Assembly (NCBI GenBank): GCA_937973565.1
Contig: CALJKQ010000296.1
Location: forward strand, 1 to 32,465
DNA from: an uncultured Saprospiraceae bacterium
GTDB lineage: Bacteria > Bacteroidota > Bacteroidia > Chitinophagales > Saprospiraceae
Reading direction: 5' to 3'
DNA: 32,465 bases
Positions within the stretch are counted from its first letter, which is position 1, and each line of letters starts with the position of its first letter. A program made the position numbers and the translations under genes. Shown here piece after piece: positions 23,001 to 31,900 of the stretch. Below the pieces are notes generated by a model. The model ran no database searches. It was not told the DNA's origin and saw nothing but the letters and a program-made list of their open reading frames with translations.

Positions 23001-25702
23001 CTGCCCTTAACAATGTAGATCCCTACCGTTATTTCTTCTTTAAAGGTGAAATGTTTGCAGGTAACGGTATACCCCTTACTGCCTCTTTGAGAATGTATGG
23101 CTTGATGGGTGGCATCTATTACAATATGACCCAGGATGACCCATGGGTAGATCCGGTACCCTATAAAGAATCCAATGCCGATTCCAAATTTGGTTTGTTG
23201 GCCGGAGTAGATATTGGCCTTGTTGCCAAACGCGCTTTCCATGCCAAACCTCAATTTAAAGTGCAATTCGGAACACAGTCAGGACTTGACATCATACAGA
23301 TATTTGGTGATGCCTATGCCTTTACAGAGTGGCAGCCCACCTTCATTCCTTACGATGAAAGTACTACCCCTATTCACATCAGCATGAATGCCAAATTGGA
23401 CTTTAAGAAAAAAGTATTCGATTTTGATAGTGGAATTTTTATAAAATACCCGGTAGCTCATCCGCTGATTGAAGCTGAGGGCAGCATCAAAATGCATGTT
23501 GCCGGGTCAAAAAAATGGTATATAAAAATTGGTGAACCCGGACCTTCCACCAATATTGGGGTAAAACTCACTTTCCTGCCTGTTAAGAAAAAACATTATT
23601 TTATGGCAGGGTACAATTTACCGGGCATGCCTCCTATACCCCAGGAAATCCAGGAAAAACTGGACAAACCCTATATTGGAGACCGTACCGATGTATCAGA
23701 TGGAGAAAACGAAAATTTGCGATTTGCTTTGGGCAGTTTAATGGATTTCAGTACAGGTGATTTGAGTGCCTGGATTTTTTACGCCAACTTCGCCGCCATC
23801 ATGGGTTATGATGTAGCCATGAGCAACGGCTGGGGAGATTGTGGTTTCAACAGCTGGTACATCGAAGGCAGGGCCTATGCCATGCTTTCTGCAGAAGTAG
23901 GCATCAAAGCTAAAATTTTCAAAAAAGAAAGAAAATTCAAAGTCGCCTCACTGACAGCCGGAATCATAGCAGATGCAGCTTTGCCCAATCCCACCTGGTT
24001 CCATGGCACTGTATTCGGAGAAGCTACCTTCCTTGGCATCATTAAAGGAAAATTTACCTTTGAAGTGGATTATGGTACTAAATGCAGCTACAATCCAAAC
24101 CCTAAAAATACAGATGCCCTCGAAGGGTTGAAGTATGTACAGGACATTAGTCCAAAGGGCAATAATGTAAAAGTATTCACCGATCCTGAAATTTCACTTT
24201 TGTTCAGCAGCAAAGAAAATAAAATTTATACATTACAGGAATACGAAAACGACAAACTCATAGAACGCAAATTCCGCTTCCCGGTCAAACAGGCAGTCGT
24301 AAAAATTGATGATGCTTCCAGCAAAGAAAATGGCAAAATACTAGCTAAATGGGGCGACAATGCTTCATACGAAGGGTATTGGAAAACGAATAATACAGGT
24401 GATATTTTAAGTTACTATTCCAAAAAAGCATTACCTCCAAAAACCAAGATCCGTGTAATTGCCGAAGTTGAAGTTTGGGAAAATATAGGTGGCAATTTTA
24501 AATCCATCGAGGCGAATGGAACTAAAAAAGAATTGGTCTTTACAACCACTGAGGACCCTGACAAAATTGTGGATGAAAACATCGAAGAACTCTATCCGGC
24601 CAACGGTCAAAGATATTACCTTCAGAATGATCGGTTCCAAAAGGGGTACATTCAACTGAAAGATGATCAGGACAATATTTTTGTATCCAATGGCCCTGCC
24701 ATGATGGCGCCAACATTCAAAGTAAAGTTGATACCGGTCGGAGGAGGACAGGTGTTGGAAGGCAAATTTGAGGGATATCAAAACAATCGAGTATCCTTTT
24801 CACATCCCAAACTAGCCAACAACAAAACCTATGTATTGCAACTTATCAAAGTCAATTTGGGTGGTACATTTACCAATAACGAAAACACAGAAAAGAAAGA
24901 ACTTCAATTCACAGCTGCAGAATTCAAAACCAATTTAACACAGGAACAAAAATTATTGAATGAATTAAAAACATCCATCAAAGAAAAAGAAATTTATAAG
25001 TTTATCTTCAGGACATCTATGTACAACAGCCTGAACGACAAATTGTCTAAAATCAATGAAGGAACAGGTCAGCTGCAGTGGATTGGTCAAAATGCCACCG
25101 CCATCAAAGCTACTTTTTCCGGTGGAATGGAAGCTTTTGATGCAGCCGATGTTGCACAATTGCATCCAGAGTGGTATCTGGGTCAAACAACCGGTGGTCC
25201 CGCCATTCCGGTAACTGACAAAGGAAAGACTTTTGCCGTAAATTATCAATACGAAAAGATAATCAAGCCGTGGAATGAAATTTTAATCCCGGAAGCTTAC
25301 CCTAATCTGCAACCTCTAAAAATAAACTACAATGCCTATATTTTGAATGCACAGCCCCTGATCAGTCAACAGGAAATTAATGCGATGCTAAAACAGCCTG
25401 CTAATCCGGGCTTCAACATAGCCTCTCCACCTGCTGTGGTAAGTCAGGAAATCATGATGACAGATTGTGGCATAGCACACATGCAATACAACCAGTTCAT
25501 GGCTAAAATGCTGGACCCTGAAACCAAGGGAAAAGCTGCCCTAAACAATATTATGGGCAAACCCAAACTTTATACCTTTTTCATGAGCTTTATGTTTGAT
25601 GCTGATTTCCGCAATGCATTTAAACCACCGGTAAAAGGAAGCTACCATTTAGTCCTTCACCGGGATCCGGCTTACCACTACCGTAAAACCTGGAAATTGT
25701 AA
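20090..25702 (+). CDS. Very large secreted protein, unknown function (possible TANFOR-like N-terminus)
   Basis: 1870 residues with a clear signal peptide (1-~23, LISLLLLPTLLVSQ). The first ~290 residues contain two Ig/FN3-like blocks (LPEGVYTICVKAYDYNTG and LTPGHHYAMRVTAYD) that resemble the N-terminus of large Bacteroidota TANFOR-type proteins; this is a resemblance from memory, not a search result. Residues ~320-1200 are beta-rich, with many alternating polar/hydrophobic strands and few cysteines. Further on are more Ig-like blocks and a charged segment around 1630-1650. No type IX sorting domain or CHU_C domain is visible at the C-terminus, which ends HYRKTWKL. Probably a periplasmic or surface scaffold. 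A strong terminator follows at once, so it is a single-gene transcript, apparently driven from the region holding T-rich copy B. Confidence 0.8.
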   Translation: MRLQTIFKLGLISLLLLPTLLVSQNINVSLIFPPPAPSSVEALVKLNGQAIVTLSNAGAQSQSLKLLVSLDGNNGVKANMTNDYVPSTIITLGAGESKVLTGSMLNAHYANLTENHLQYSGVTKNTILQTEKLPEGVYTICVKAYDYNTGVLLSSSFGGCTTIMVSQYDPPMILLPTHNGTVHASQPSFTTMSWTPSGIPGTTRYKMELVDMDLNHLLNPNEAFDNPAIILHFKKDNLITTNFVYDASLPKLTPGHHYAMRVTAYDPQNKLNYKNKGKSPVISFLYKFPEINNNPPKNNGLEPGIFDVKNNNQNVYSLASCQQNINIADNVAIAGNGIIKKYDVITIGQFKLKLTEVNWNNTTLSGKGKIIQSWFKVPILVEFTDLKINKNKIVIDGSAIGRNDNNVPSDWINDLGNISFGGPQIEALFNKLLGSPQRVMTWPYENMDSIGLGMPIGIKRNFGGADQTIAIVGMVFSAKGAGLNAVSQVKMPAYNQKISVAASGVCIDEKGFTKEALLYLIEELTLNQNGNLKLKLFEGEPGNLQKGTYLKMDTKGFAGMQLDGKFVIDSKVAKPVDPQLSSVDAAFKITVENPSNFILNNISVTPFTLVKLPEFQMTVSGLSIDHSDLQNPDGITFPSPGYNDKGNLWQGFYLKNITVKIPSKFHNNQTISCQHFVIDQAGFSGMVDVPVVFDKNKGEMGEKKWKYSMKGLYIKIIKNQFNEGKFNGEIRVPVTSKDLYLTYHASMSLNANNKLLYNLTLTNQNDITFPAIFAKGSINPDTELQLKDDGNGFDPELHLYATLTFNRTYSYEIQGFNFDISDVEVQDLIISKDGVAMGPNGGFSHSYESDQRSLNGFDISIDTFYFKKKNQMYVGFSISLVGEDNAVGGNAGLTVNTSYQPDHMMTGAIQLQEIGIHGDISVATIDGKIVIMEDDPIYGDGFKGSVSVKLNLGEKGSSIGGSVNIIFGKMPALNNVDPYRYFFFKGEMFAGNGIPLTASLRMYGLMGGIYYNMTQDDPWVDPVPYKESNADSKFGLLAGVDIGLVAKRAFHAKPQFKVQFGTQSGLDIIQIFGDAYAFTEWQPTFIPYDESTTPIHISMNAKLDFKKKVFDFDSGIFIKYPVAHPLIEAEGSIKMHVAGSKKWYIKIGEPGPSTNIGVKLTFLPVKKKHYFMAGYNLPGMPPIPQEIQEKLDKPYIGDRTDVSDGENENLRFALGSLMDFSTGDLSAWIFYANFAAIMGYDVAMSNGWGDCGFNSWYIEGRAYAMLSAEVGIKAKIFKKERKFKVASLTAGIIADAALPNPTWFHGTVFGEATFLGIIKGKFTFEVDYGTKCSYNPNPKNTDALEGLKYVQDISPKGNNVKVFTDPEISLLFSSKENKIYTLQEYENDKLIERKFRFPVKQAVVKIDDASSKENGKILAKWGDNASYEGYWKTNNTGDILSYYSKKALPPKTKIRVIAEVEVWENIGGNFKSIEANGTKKELVFTTTEDPDKIVDENIEELYPANGQRYYLQNDRFQKGYIQLKDDQDNIFVSNGPAMMAPTFKVKLIPVGGGQVLEGKFEGYQNNRVSFSHPKLANNKTYVLQLIKVNLGGTFTNNENTEKKELQFTAAEFKTNLTQEQKLLNELKTSIKEKEIYKFIFRTSMYNSLNDKLSKINEGTGQLQWIGQNATAIKATFSGGMEAFDAADVAQLHPEWYLGQTTGGPAIPVTDKGKTFAVNYQYEKIIKPWNEILIPEAYPNLQPLKINYNAYILNAQPLISQQEINAMLKQPANPGFNIASPPAVVSQEIMMTDCGIAHMQYNQFMAKMLDPETKGKAALNNIMGKPKLYTFFMSFMFDADFRNAFKPPVKGSYHLVLHRDPAYHYRKTWKL

Positions 25703-25705
25703 AAT

Positions 25706-25739
25706 AAAAGCCGTCTGATTGATTTCAGACGGCTTTTTA
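25706..25739 (+). terminator. Strong intrinsic terminator
   Basis: A GC-containing stem, aaaagccgtctga paired with tcagacggcttttt, with a 6-nt loop (ttgatt) and a T-run. It starts 4 nt after the stop of the 1870-residue protein gene and separates it from the FN3 operon. Confidence 0.92.
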
Positions 25740-25824
25740 ATTTGCAGAACAAATGCATTCCGGGCGTCCTATTTGACTATTATTTAAATCACGGGATTGA
25801 ATAAAACAGTGACTGGGTTTCCAA

Positions 25825-25848
25825 TTTAATACTTTTTTACACTTTTTA
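25825..25848 (+). promoter_or_regulatory. T-rich regulatory element, copy C (before the FN3 operon)
   Basis: Identical over 24 bp to copy B (TTTAATACTTTTTTACACT then TTTTA), with the same 10-bp ACTTTTT repeat. It sits 64 bp before the ATG at 25913, close to the 73 bp seen for copy B. The resemblance continues past the core (TTTTTACCTTTTACTAACAC versus TTTTTATTTTTTGCTTACAT). It lies just after a terminator, so it belongs to a new promoter region. Confidence 0.65.
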
Positions 25849-25912
25849 TTTTTTGCTTACATGTTTACTCGTGCTTTGAGACGCAATTTTGTCTCATCAA
25901 ATACTACAGACT

Positions 25913-27979
25913 ATGAGACGGCAATTTAATTTCATGACCTTATTGTTGGGGTTGTTGACAGCCGGAACACTTCCGGCCCAAAATCAACCATCCAACGTAC
26001 ACTTGATATCAAGGGTACAAAAAAATGAGATCAAACTAAGATGGGCTCCTACCGATGCGGAAACCTGGAGGGAGAGCACTGTAAAAGGTTATTATTTATT
26101 GAGAGCTACAGTGCCCACCGATACACTGAGTCTGGCATCCTATGCGTATGATACACTGGTAAACATGATCTTACCTCTTCCTTCTGCCCAGTGGGAAAAG
26201 TTGGTAGATGAAGATATCCATTGCGCGGCAGCCTGGACCTCGTTATATGAAAAAAAACCAGCATCATCCGGAGACTTGATCCAACAAATTAAACAACAGG
26301 AAGACATTCTCAATAAGGCTTATTTTGTGGCCATGCTGGCAGCCGATCAATCCCAAAAAGCTGCCCATGCCATGGGTTTACAATTTACAGACAAAACCGC
26401 AGTAAACGGAAAACAATACATTTATAAAGTGGGAATCCATGGGCTAAAAAATGACTACTCCACAACATATGCAGATACGAAAACCATTTTCAATCTTGTA
26501 AGTCCCCTTCCACCGGTATCTATCAGTAAAGAAAAATCTGTTACCATCAAATGGAACCCTTCTGCGGATCAATGGGGTTATACTACCTACCATGTAGAAA
26601 GATCAGAGTCTCTTGAAGGTCCCTATACGCGTCTTACAAGTACTCCCTTCTTACATTTGCAAAATCCCAATGGGAACAGTTCTGAGTATAGTTATTTTAC
26701 AGATACAATTGGCGTCAATTATAAAGTTTTTTATTACAGATTGGTAGGCATTGATCCTTTTGGCGAAGAAAGTATACCGTCATTAGCCGTAGCAGAGATG
26801 GGCAGGGACCTCACCCCACCTCCTAGCCCTGAACATTTAACTGCTACTACCATTGAAAACAAAATGGTTAAACTGGAATGGTCACAACCTCCTTGCCAGG
26901 ACATCAAAGGATATCAAATAAGCAGAGCAGAAGATTTTGAAGCCACTTTTACTCCTCTTCATGCAGATCTATTACCCTTCAATACCCTGGAGTTTATTGA
27001 CTCAACAGCGAATCCGGCACTCAACAACTATTACCTTGTGAGTGTAGTGGATACCGCAGGCAATGTAAACCACTCTGAGAGCAGTTATGCATTCTTCAAA
27101 GACAACACGCCACCTCCAACTCCTACCCTGCTTACAGGAAGCATCGACAGCACCGGTCTGGTCACCTTGAAATGGAATAAAGTGGCGGATCCAGCATTGA
27201 TTGGTTACAGGGTTTACTACTCCAACAGCCCTAACCATACCTTTATTATGCGCAGTGGGGACCTCATTACAGACACCTTTTATCAGGAAAAATTATTTTT
27301 AAATACCTTGAGTGAGAGAATCCTCTACAAAGTAGCTGCCGTAGATATAGGTTATGGCCATTCTCTGCCCACGGCAGCTCTGGAACTTAAGAAACCGGAT
27401 AAAATCAAACCTGCTTCGGGCTGCTTCAAAAGTGTAGAAGTGTTCGACCAAAGTGCTATGCTCACCTGGGCCCCCGGCTCCTCCTCAGATATGGTCTTAC
27501 AAGAACTTTGGAGAGTAAACGACTTACTTCAAAAAACAAAAATGGCCAGCTTCGATACTGCTACTACCACATATACCGACACTACGCTTGCAGAAGGACA
27601 AAGCTACACCTACTATTTGCGCAGCCGGGATGATGATGGTCTGTATTCCGACTTTTCCACTCCGGTAAGTGTACAAAGTTCACCAAAGGAATTGGCAGCC
27701 GTAAATGATCTGCAGGCAATCTGGAATGAAGAAAGTAAAAGCATCTCCTTAAAATGGTCATGCCCGACGCAGAATGTTCAATTTATCATTTACAGATCCA
27801 TAGGTGATGGAGCTCTTATCACTTACGACAACGCAGGTACAACAGAGTTTACCGATAATTATGTATCAGAGAGTACAAAATACAGATATGCCGTGGTGGT
27901 CATGGATGAAAACGGAAGGCAGTCTGGTCTATCTGCTATCACCGAAGTAATGGCAGGAAAAAGTAAGTTGACAAAATAA
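25913..27979 (+). CDS. Secreted fibronectin type III repeat protein
   Basis: 688 residues from the ATG at 25913, which begins a normal signal peptide (MRRQFNFMTLLLGLLTAG, cleavage near LPAQ). A TTG at 25889 would add eight residues and is less likely. About five FN3-like domains follow, recognised by conserved Trp/Tyr patterns such as VTIKWNPSADQWGYTTYHVER, KLEWSQPPCQDIKGYQISR, TLKWNKVADPALIGYRVYY, MLTWAPGSSSDMV and SLKWSCP, each closing with a Y-x-Y/V strand. No sorting domain is visible at the C-terminus. It is the first gene of a tight operon (19-nt gap to the next) with its own upstream T-rich element. Probable cell-envelope interaction protein; partner unknown. Confidence 0.85.
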   Translation: MRRQFNFMTLLLGLLTAGTLPAQNQPSNVHLISRVQKNEIKLRWAPTDAETWRESTVKGYYLLRATVPTDTLSLASYAYDTLVNMILPLPSAQWEKLVDEDIHCAAAWTSLYEKKPASSGDLIQQIKQQEDILNKAYFVAMLAADQSQKAAHAMGLQFTDKTAVNGKQYIYKVGIHGLKNDYSTTYADTKTIFNLVSPLPPVSISKEKSVTIKWNPSADQWGYTTYHVERSESLEGPYTRLTSTPFLHLQNPNGNSSEYSYFTDTIGVNYKVFYYRLVGIDPFGEESIPSLAVAEMGRDLTPPPSPEHLTATTIENKMVKLEWSQPPCQDIKGYQISRAEDFEATFTPLHADLLPFNTLEFIDSTANPALNNYYLVSVVDTAGNVNHSESSYAFFKDNTPPPTPTLLTGSIDSTGLVTLKWNKVADPALIGYRVYYSNSPNHTFIMRSGDLITDTFYQEKLFLNTLSERILYKVAAVDIGYGHSLPTAALELKKPDKIKPASGCFKSVEVFDQSAMLTWAPGSSSDMVLQELWRVNDLLQKTKMASFDTATTTYTDTTLAEGQSYTYYLRSRDDDGLYSDFSTPVSVQSSPKELAAVNDLQAIWNEESKSISLKWSCPTQNVQFIIYRSIGDGALITYDNAGTTEFTDNYVSESTKYRYAVVVMDENGRQSGLSAITEVMAGKSKLTK

Positions 27980-27998
27980 CCCTACAAAAATAGTAAAG

Positions 27999-29681
27999 AT
28001 GAAATCCTTATCTCGAGTAGGGCTGCTATGCCTTTGTCTTTGGTTTACTTTTCCTGTGTTGGCACAAACGGAAAACAACACGTCCAGGCCCTCACCGTGG
28101 AAATTTTCAGGCGGTCTGCAGTTGGGAACTCAATTTTACCGCGTCTATGGCATTACCCCTCGGGTGGTCAGTCCTGCATGGAACATTTATGGCAATGCAG
28201 CTATCAATTTTAAAAATGTAATTAGTGTACCTTTTTCTTTCACCTTGGGCCAACAAGGCAATAGCGCCACATACCCCAGTTTTAGGCAAATGGGAGTTTC
28301 TCCCAAAATGGGGGCGCTTACGCTGCACGCCGGTTGGCGAAGAATGCGTTTTTCAGATTACACACTCTCGGATCATACCTTTGCCGGTGCAGGTTTTGAA
28401 TTTAATCCCGGAAAACTTAGACTGGCAGCCATGACAGGCAGACTTCGAAAAGCTGCAACAGCTAGAACCCTTGCCGGAGAAAACTACGGTGCACAATTCA
28501 AAAGAACAGCCACTGCCTTTAAGCTCGGTTACGGAACAGAAAATAGCTTCATAGACCTCATTTTCATGAAGGCAAAAGATGACTCAGGATCTCTTCCTCA
28601 ATCCAAGATTGATAGCACACTCACCGCAGCAGAAAATGCTCTTGCCGGTATAAACATGAGAATGGCAGCATCTTCCAACTTTAGCTGGTACGGTGAATTT
28701 GTGGTGAGTGCATTCACCCGAAATATAGAATCTTCGATCATTGATCAGGGAAGTGGGCTCTCATCTTTTTTTGGAAAGGTTCTTCAGCCTCGATTGTCAA
28801 CCAAGACCAACTATGCACTGAAAACAGGAGTGGATATAGGCAGTCAGGCGCTAAGATGCAAATTGCAATACGAACGAATTATGCCCGAATTTGAAACCAT
28901 GGGCGCCTTTTTCTTTATGAATGATATGGAAAACATAAGCATCCTTCCCAACCTATCTCTCTTTGATTACAAATTGCGCATCAACGGCCAGCTGGGCATT
29001 CAGCGCAACAACCTGCTAAATACAAGGAGCGAAACCACCAAAAGATTATTGGGAAATGGCAATATAAGTTTCCAAGCAAATGAAAGATTTGGGATTGATT
29101 TCACCTTCAACAGCATCAACATCAATCAGGAACAAGCCCGGATCAGATTCGCAGATTCTATCCGCGTAGCTATGGTAACCAGGAGCTACATGTTGGGTCC
29201 AAGATGGATGTGGCTCAAAGACAGTACCCTGATTAAAACTTTGACAACATCGGTCAACTACCAGGAACTCAACGATCGCAATCCGTATACACGATTATAT
29301 ACCAATATGAAAACATGGTTTGCTCTTGCTCAATACAGCTACAGCATGCCGCTGAGAAAAACTACGTTGTCAGCAGGTATCAATTACAACATCATTGACT
29401 TACCCGATCTAAGAACCAGCAGAATGGGGGTAAGTGTTGGTTATGACAAAAGCAATAAAGCCAATAGCCTCACAGTATCTTCTTCTCTTAGTTATAACCT
29501 TAGCTTTTTGGAATCCGGGCTGGACGGAAGTCTGGTTTCAGGCAATCTCACCGCATCCATAGTTCCCCTGAAAAGACACACCCTGCAAGCCGGGTTTAAT
29601 ATGCTAATCAACCATTCATCTCAATATGACAGTTACACAGAAATCATTGCTCAATTGACCTATGGTTATCAATTTCAATAA
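27999..29681 (+). CDS. Probable outer-membrane beta-barrel protein
   Basis: 560 residues with a signal peptide (1-~23, LCLWFTFPVLAQ). The rest is a succession of amphipathic beta-strands with aromatic girdles and short polar turns, for example WKFSGGLQLGTQFYRVYG, NAAINFKNVISVPFSFTLG and TTLSAGINYNIIDLP, ending in YGYQFQ. This pattern is typical of Bacteroidota outer-membrane barrels, but no named family is recognised. No plug or TonB box is seen. It lies 19 nt after the FN3 gene and 18 nt before the T9SS-sorted gene, so the three are probably co-expressed. It could be the membrane anchor or exporter for its neighbours. Confidence 0.75.
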   Translation: MKSLSRVGLLCLCLWFTFPVLAQTENNTSRPSPWKFSGGLQLGTQFYRVYGITPRVVSPAWNIYGNAAINFKNVISVPFSFTLGQQGNSATYPSFRQMGVSPKMGALTLHAGWRRMRFSDYTLSDHTFAGAGFEFNPGKLRLAAMTGRLRKAATARTLAGENYGAQFKRTATAFKLGYGTENSFIDLIFMKAKDDSGSLPQSKIDSTLTAAENALAGINMRMAASSNFSWYGEFVVSAFTRNIESSIIDQGSGLSSFFGKVLQPRLSTKTNYALKTGVDIGSQALRCKLQYERIMPEFETMGAFFFMNDMENISILPNLSLFDYKLRINGQLGIQRNNLLNTRSETTKRLLGNGNISFQANERFGIDFTFNSININQEQARIRFADSIRVAMVTRSYMLGPRWMWLKDSTLIKTLTTSVNYQELNDRNPYTRLYTNMKTWFALAQYSYSMPLRKTTLSAGINYNIIDLPDLRTSRMGVSVGYDKSNKANSLTVSSSLSYNLSFLESGLDGSLVSGNLTASIVPLKRHTLQAGFNMLINHSSQYDSYTEIIAQLTYGYQFQ

Positions 29682-29699
29682 CTACAAAATCAAATAAAT

Positions 29700-31484
29700 A
29701 TGAAAACAATCATTTCAACCTTTTTATTTTACTTTCTTGTCCTTTATGGACAAACCCTGAATGCGCTGAACATCACCTTTTCGCCACAGAATTTTAGTTG
29801 CGGAAGTTTCACTGTACAAGTTCAAACAGCTTGCAGTTTTGATGGCATCCTTAGTGCCAGCCTACCGGCAGGTACGCTTGGCATTCAAGTCTCAAATATA
29901 AGTCCTGTGGTTGCCGGCACTTGCACACTCAGCTTGTTGGTAGAACCGGGTGCCTCTGAAAACACCCATCTTATTTTTGAAGTAATAAGCAGCAATGACC
30001 CAACAGGCTGTGCCCTCGCAGGGCAGACCCAAATTGTATCTCTGGTTACAAACTGCGCCTGCAATCTGGCGATAGAAGCTGAATTCAGTGGTGAATCGTG
30101 TTACCAGTGTCAAAACGGAAATATTGATTTAATCATCTCGAATGGAAACAATCCTCAATATTCATGGTCTAATGGATCGAATAATGAAGATTTAGAAAAC
30201 CTTAGCCCGGGCATTTATACAGTTACTATAATCGATGGCAGTGTATGCGAAGCTACAGCCAATTTCACTATTGATCCTTATATCTGCAGCGGCTTCAATA
30301 TTTTTGCAAGTCAGCAGGAAAACAATTGCGCAGGCGGTCAATCGGCTTCATTGCAAATCGATGGCCTCAGCAATATGAGCAGCTCCTTTAGCGTAGACTG
30401 GAATACAGGCTTAAATACCTTTGCCATAGATAGTCTTACTGAAGGAACTTATTCAGTTACAGTGACCGACAACGACTTTTGTACAGAAACCGCAACATTC
30501 ACCCTCACAGATCCACCAGCTATTGAGGCAGCTGGTCAAAGCATAACCAATTTTACCAATCTTACCCAAAACGGTATGATTTCTATTGCTGCGAGTGGTG
30601 GCACCGGCAGTCTCACCTATGAGTTGTTGGATGGAAATATAACGGTAGATCAAAACACAACAGGCAATTTTGACAATCTATATCCAGGTTGCTATTCTGT
30701 GAGGATAAGGGATGGCAATCTGTGTAACACCGAAATTCAAAACCTTTGTATAGAATTGGAGTGTCTTCCTCTTACCATTTATCCAACCGTAAAAGATGAA
30801 AGCTGCGCCGGTTATTCGGATGGAAGCATAGCTATAGATTCGCTGACAGCTGGCATAAGCGCATTTACTTGCCAATGGAATACAGGACAAAATACAAACA
30901 TTATAGATTCTCTAAGTCCCGGCAATTTTAAAGTGATCGTTACTGACAATTTTGGGTGCGAATCCAATGGCTCCTTTACTGTGGGAGGTGTACTACCCAT
31001 AAACATCATCATCGACAGTATTCAGGCGCAAACATCAGCCGCTGCCGGTAGCATTTTTGCCAATGCTACAGGAGGACACGGGAACTATCAGTATTTGTTG
31101 TTGCAAAACAATGATACGATAGCTGTTCAGGCGCATGGCACTTTTAGCGGACTCAATGCGGCATGCTATCAAATAATAGCCGAAGATCCTGCAGGGTGTT
31201 ATACTGAAATAAATGATGTATGTGTAGGTTCCACAACCTCCAACAAAGATTGGGTCTGGGATAAAATGAGCATTTATCCCAATCCGGCTATGGATGCCGT
31301 GCATTTTTCGCAAGACATTCCTTCTGCCACGGTCATTGTTATAGGAACAGATGGTAAAATTTGGTTAAACATCCCTTTCAGCCAGCGAATGGATGTGGGG
31401 CAGATCCCTACGGGAACTTACATTGTACATATTAAGGATATAGACCATCTCTGGAATCAACTTCTGGTCATCAACCGATCTTAA
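29700..31484 (+). CDS. SprB-repeat surface protein with T9SS type A sorting domain
   Basis: 594 residues. The signal peptide covers 1-~22. SprB-like modules follow, each with a Cys-rich opening (ESCYQC, ENNCAGG, DESCAGYSDGS), a central Y/W-x-W-N-T-G or WSNGS turn, and a closing strand such as LSPGIYTVTIIDG or LTEGTYSVTVTDNDFC. These alternate with modules of the form GGTGSLTYELLDGN. The last ~75 residues, from MSIYPNP through IPTGTYIVHIKD, are a type A sorting domain that directs export through the type IX system and anchoring at the surface. It is the last gene of the operon, followed by a terminator at 31512. SprB repeats are known from gliding adhesins, but these occur in few copies, so an adhesin role is only inferred. 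Confidence 0.88.
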   Translation: MKTIISTFLFYFLVLYGQTLNALNITFSPQNFSCGSFTVQVQTACSFDGILSASLPAGTLGIQVSNISPVVAGTCTLSLLVEPGASENTHLIFEVISSNDPTGCALAGQTQIVSLVTNCACNLAIEAEFSGESCYQCQNGNIDLIISNGNNPQYSWSNGSNNEDLENLSPGIYTVTIIDGSVCEATANFTIDPYICSGFNIFASQQENNCAGGQSASLQIDGLSNMSSSFSVDWNTGLNTFAIDSLTEGTYSVTVTDNDFCTETATFTLTDPPAIEAAGQSITNFTNLTQNGMISIAASGGTGSLTYELLDGNITVDQNTTGNFDNLYPGCYSVRIRDGNLCNTEIQNLCIELECLPLTIYPTVKDESCAGYSDGSIAIDSLTAGISAFTCQWNTGQNTNIIDSLSPGNFKVIVTDNFGCESNGSFTVGGVLPINIIIDSIQAQTSAAAGSIFANATGGHGNYQYLLLQNNDTIAVQAHGTFSGLNAACYQIIAEDPAGCYTEINDVCVGSTTSNKDWVWDKMSIYPNPAMDAVHFSQDIPSATVIVIGTDGKIWLNIPFSQRMDVGQIPTGTYIVHIKDIDHLWNQLLVINRS

Positions 31485-31511
31485 AACCCGTTTGACGGTT
31501 TTGTAGTCTGT

Positions 31512-31544
31512 AGCCCCGGCTTTTTGAGTTCGGGGCTTTTTTTA
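31512..31544 (+). terminator. Strong intrinsic terminator after the T9SS-sorted protein
   Basis: Stem agccccg/cggggct with a 12-nt loop, followed by seven or more T. It starts 27 nt after the stop at 31484 and ends the FN3-barrel-SprB operon. Confidence 0.92.
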
Positions 31545-31709
31545 GACATTAACCATATAAAAACACCGCATTTCCTGTAAAACTGTTTATGATTCATTCG
31601 CTATCCCAAAAAACCTAAGTAATTTTCATTTTGGAATATCATTTCTATTACTTACCTCTCTATGCAATCCAATAGTTCAATCGCCCCCACATCCAATTAC
31701 TCTAATATA

Positions 31710-31834
31710 GGCTTTGACGGCCACTTCAATGGCTGCCCCCCGTTGTACCCGGTGGCTTTGTATGGACCGCAGAAGTACTCTTTAGCGATGATAGCAAAAA
31801 GAGTTACAAGGGCGATTTGACGGTGGTGAGGTAG
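31710..31834 (+). pseudogene. Frameshifted remnant of a CHU_C (gliding-associated) C-terminal domain
   Basis: GFDGHFNGCPP is read in one frame (31710-31742). After a run of six C (31736-31741) the sequence continues in another frame as VVPGGFVWTAEVLF, then a GDLTVVR end and a stop at 31834. This parallels the end of the first gene in the window (GWDGTFNSSPVVPGVFVW to DVTVVR). One inserted base or two deleted bases in the C-run would restore the frame. No upstream coding part of a large protein is found, so this looks like an isolated tail of a lost paralogue. A homopolymer sequencing error could explain the shift but not the missing body. Confidence 0.75.
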
Positions 31835-31900
31835 GAGAGAAAGAGATATATTCATTAGCAAGGTCCTAAGATCATTTCACAATTGTTGGGTATAAAACAC

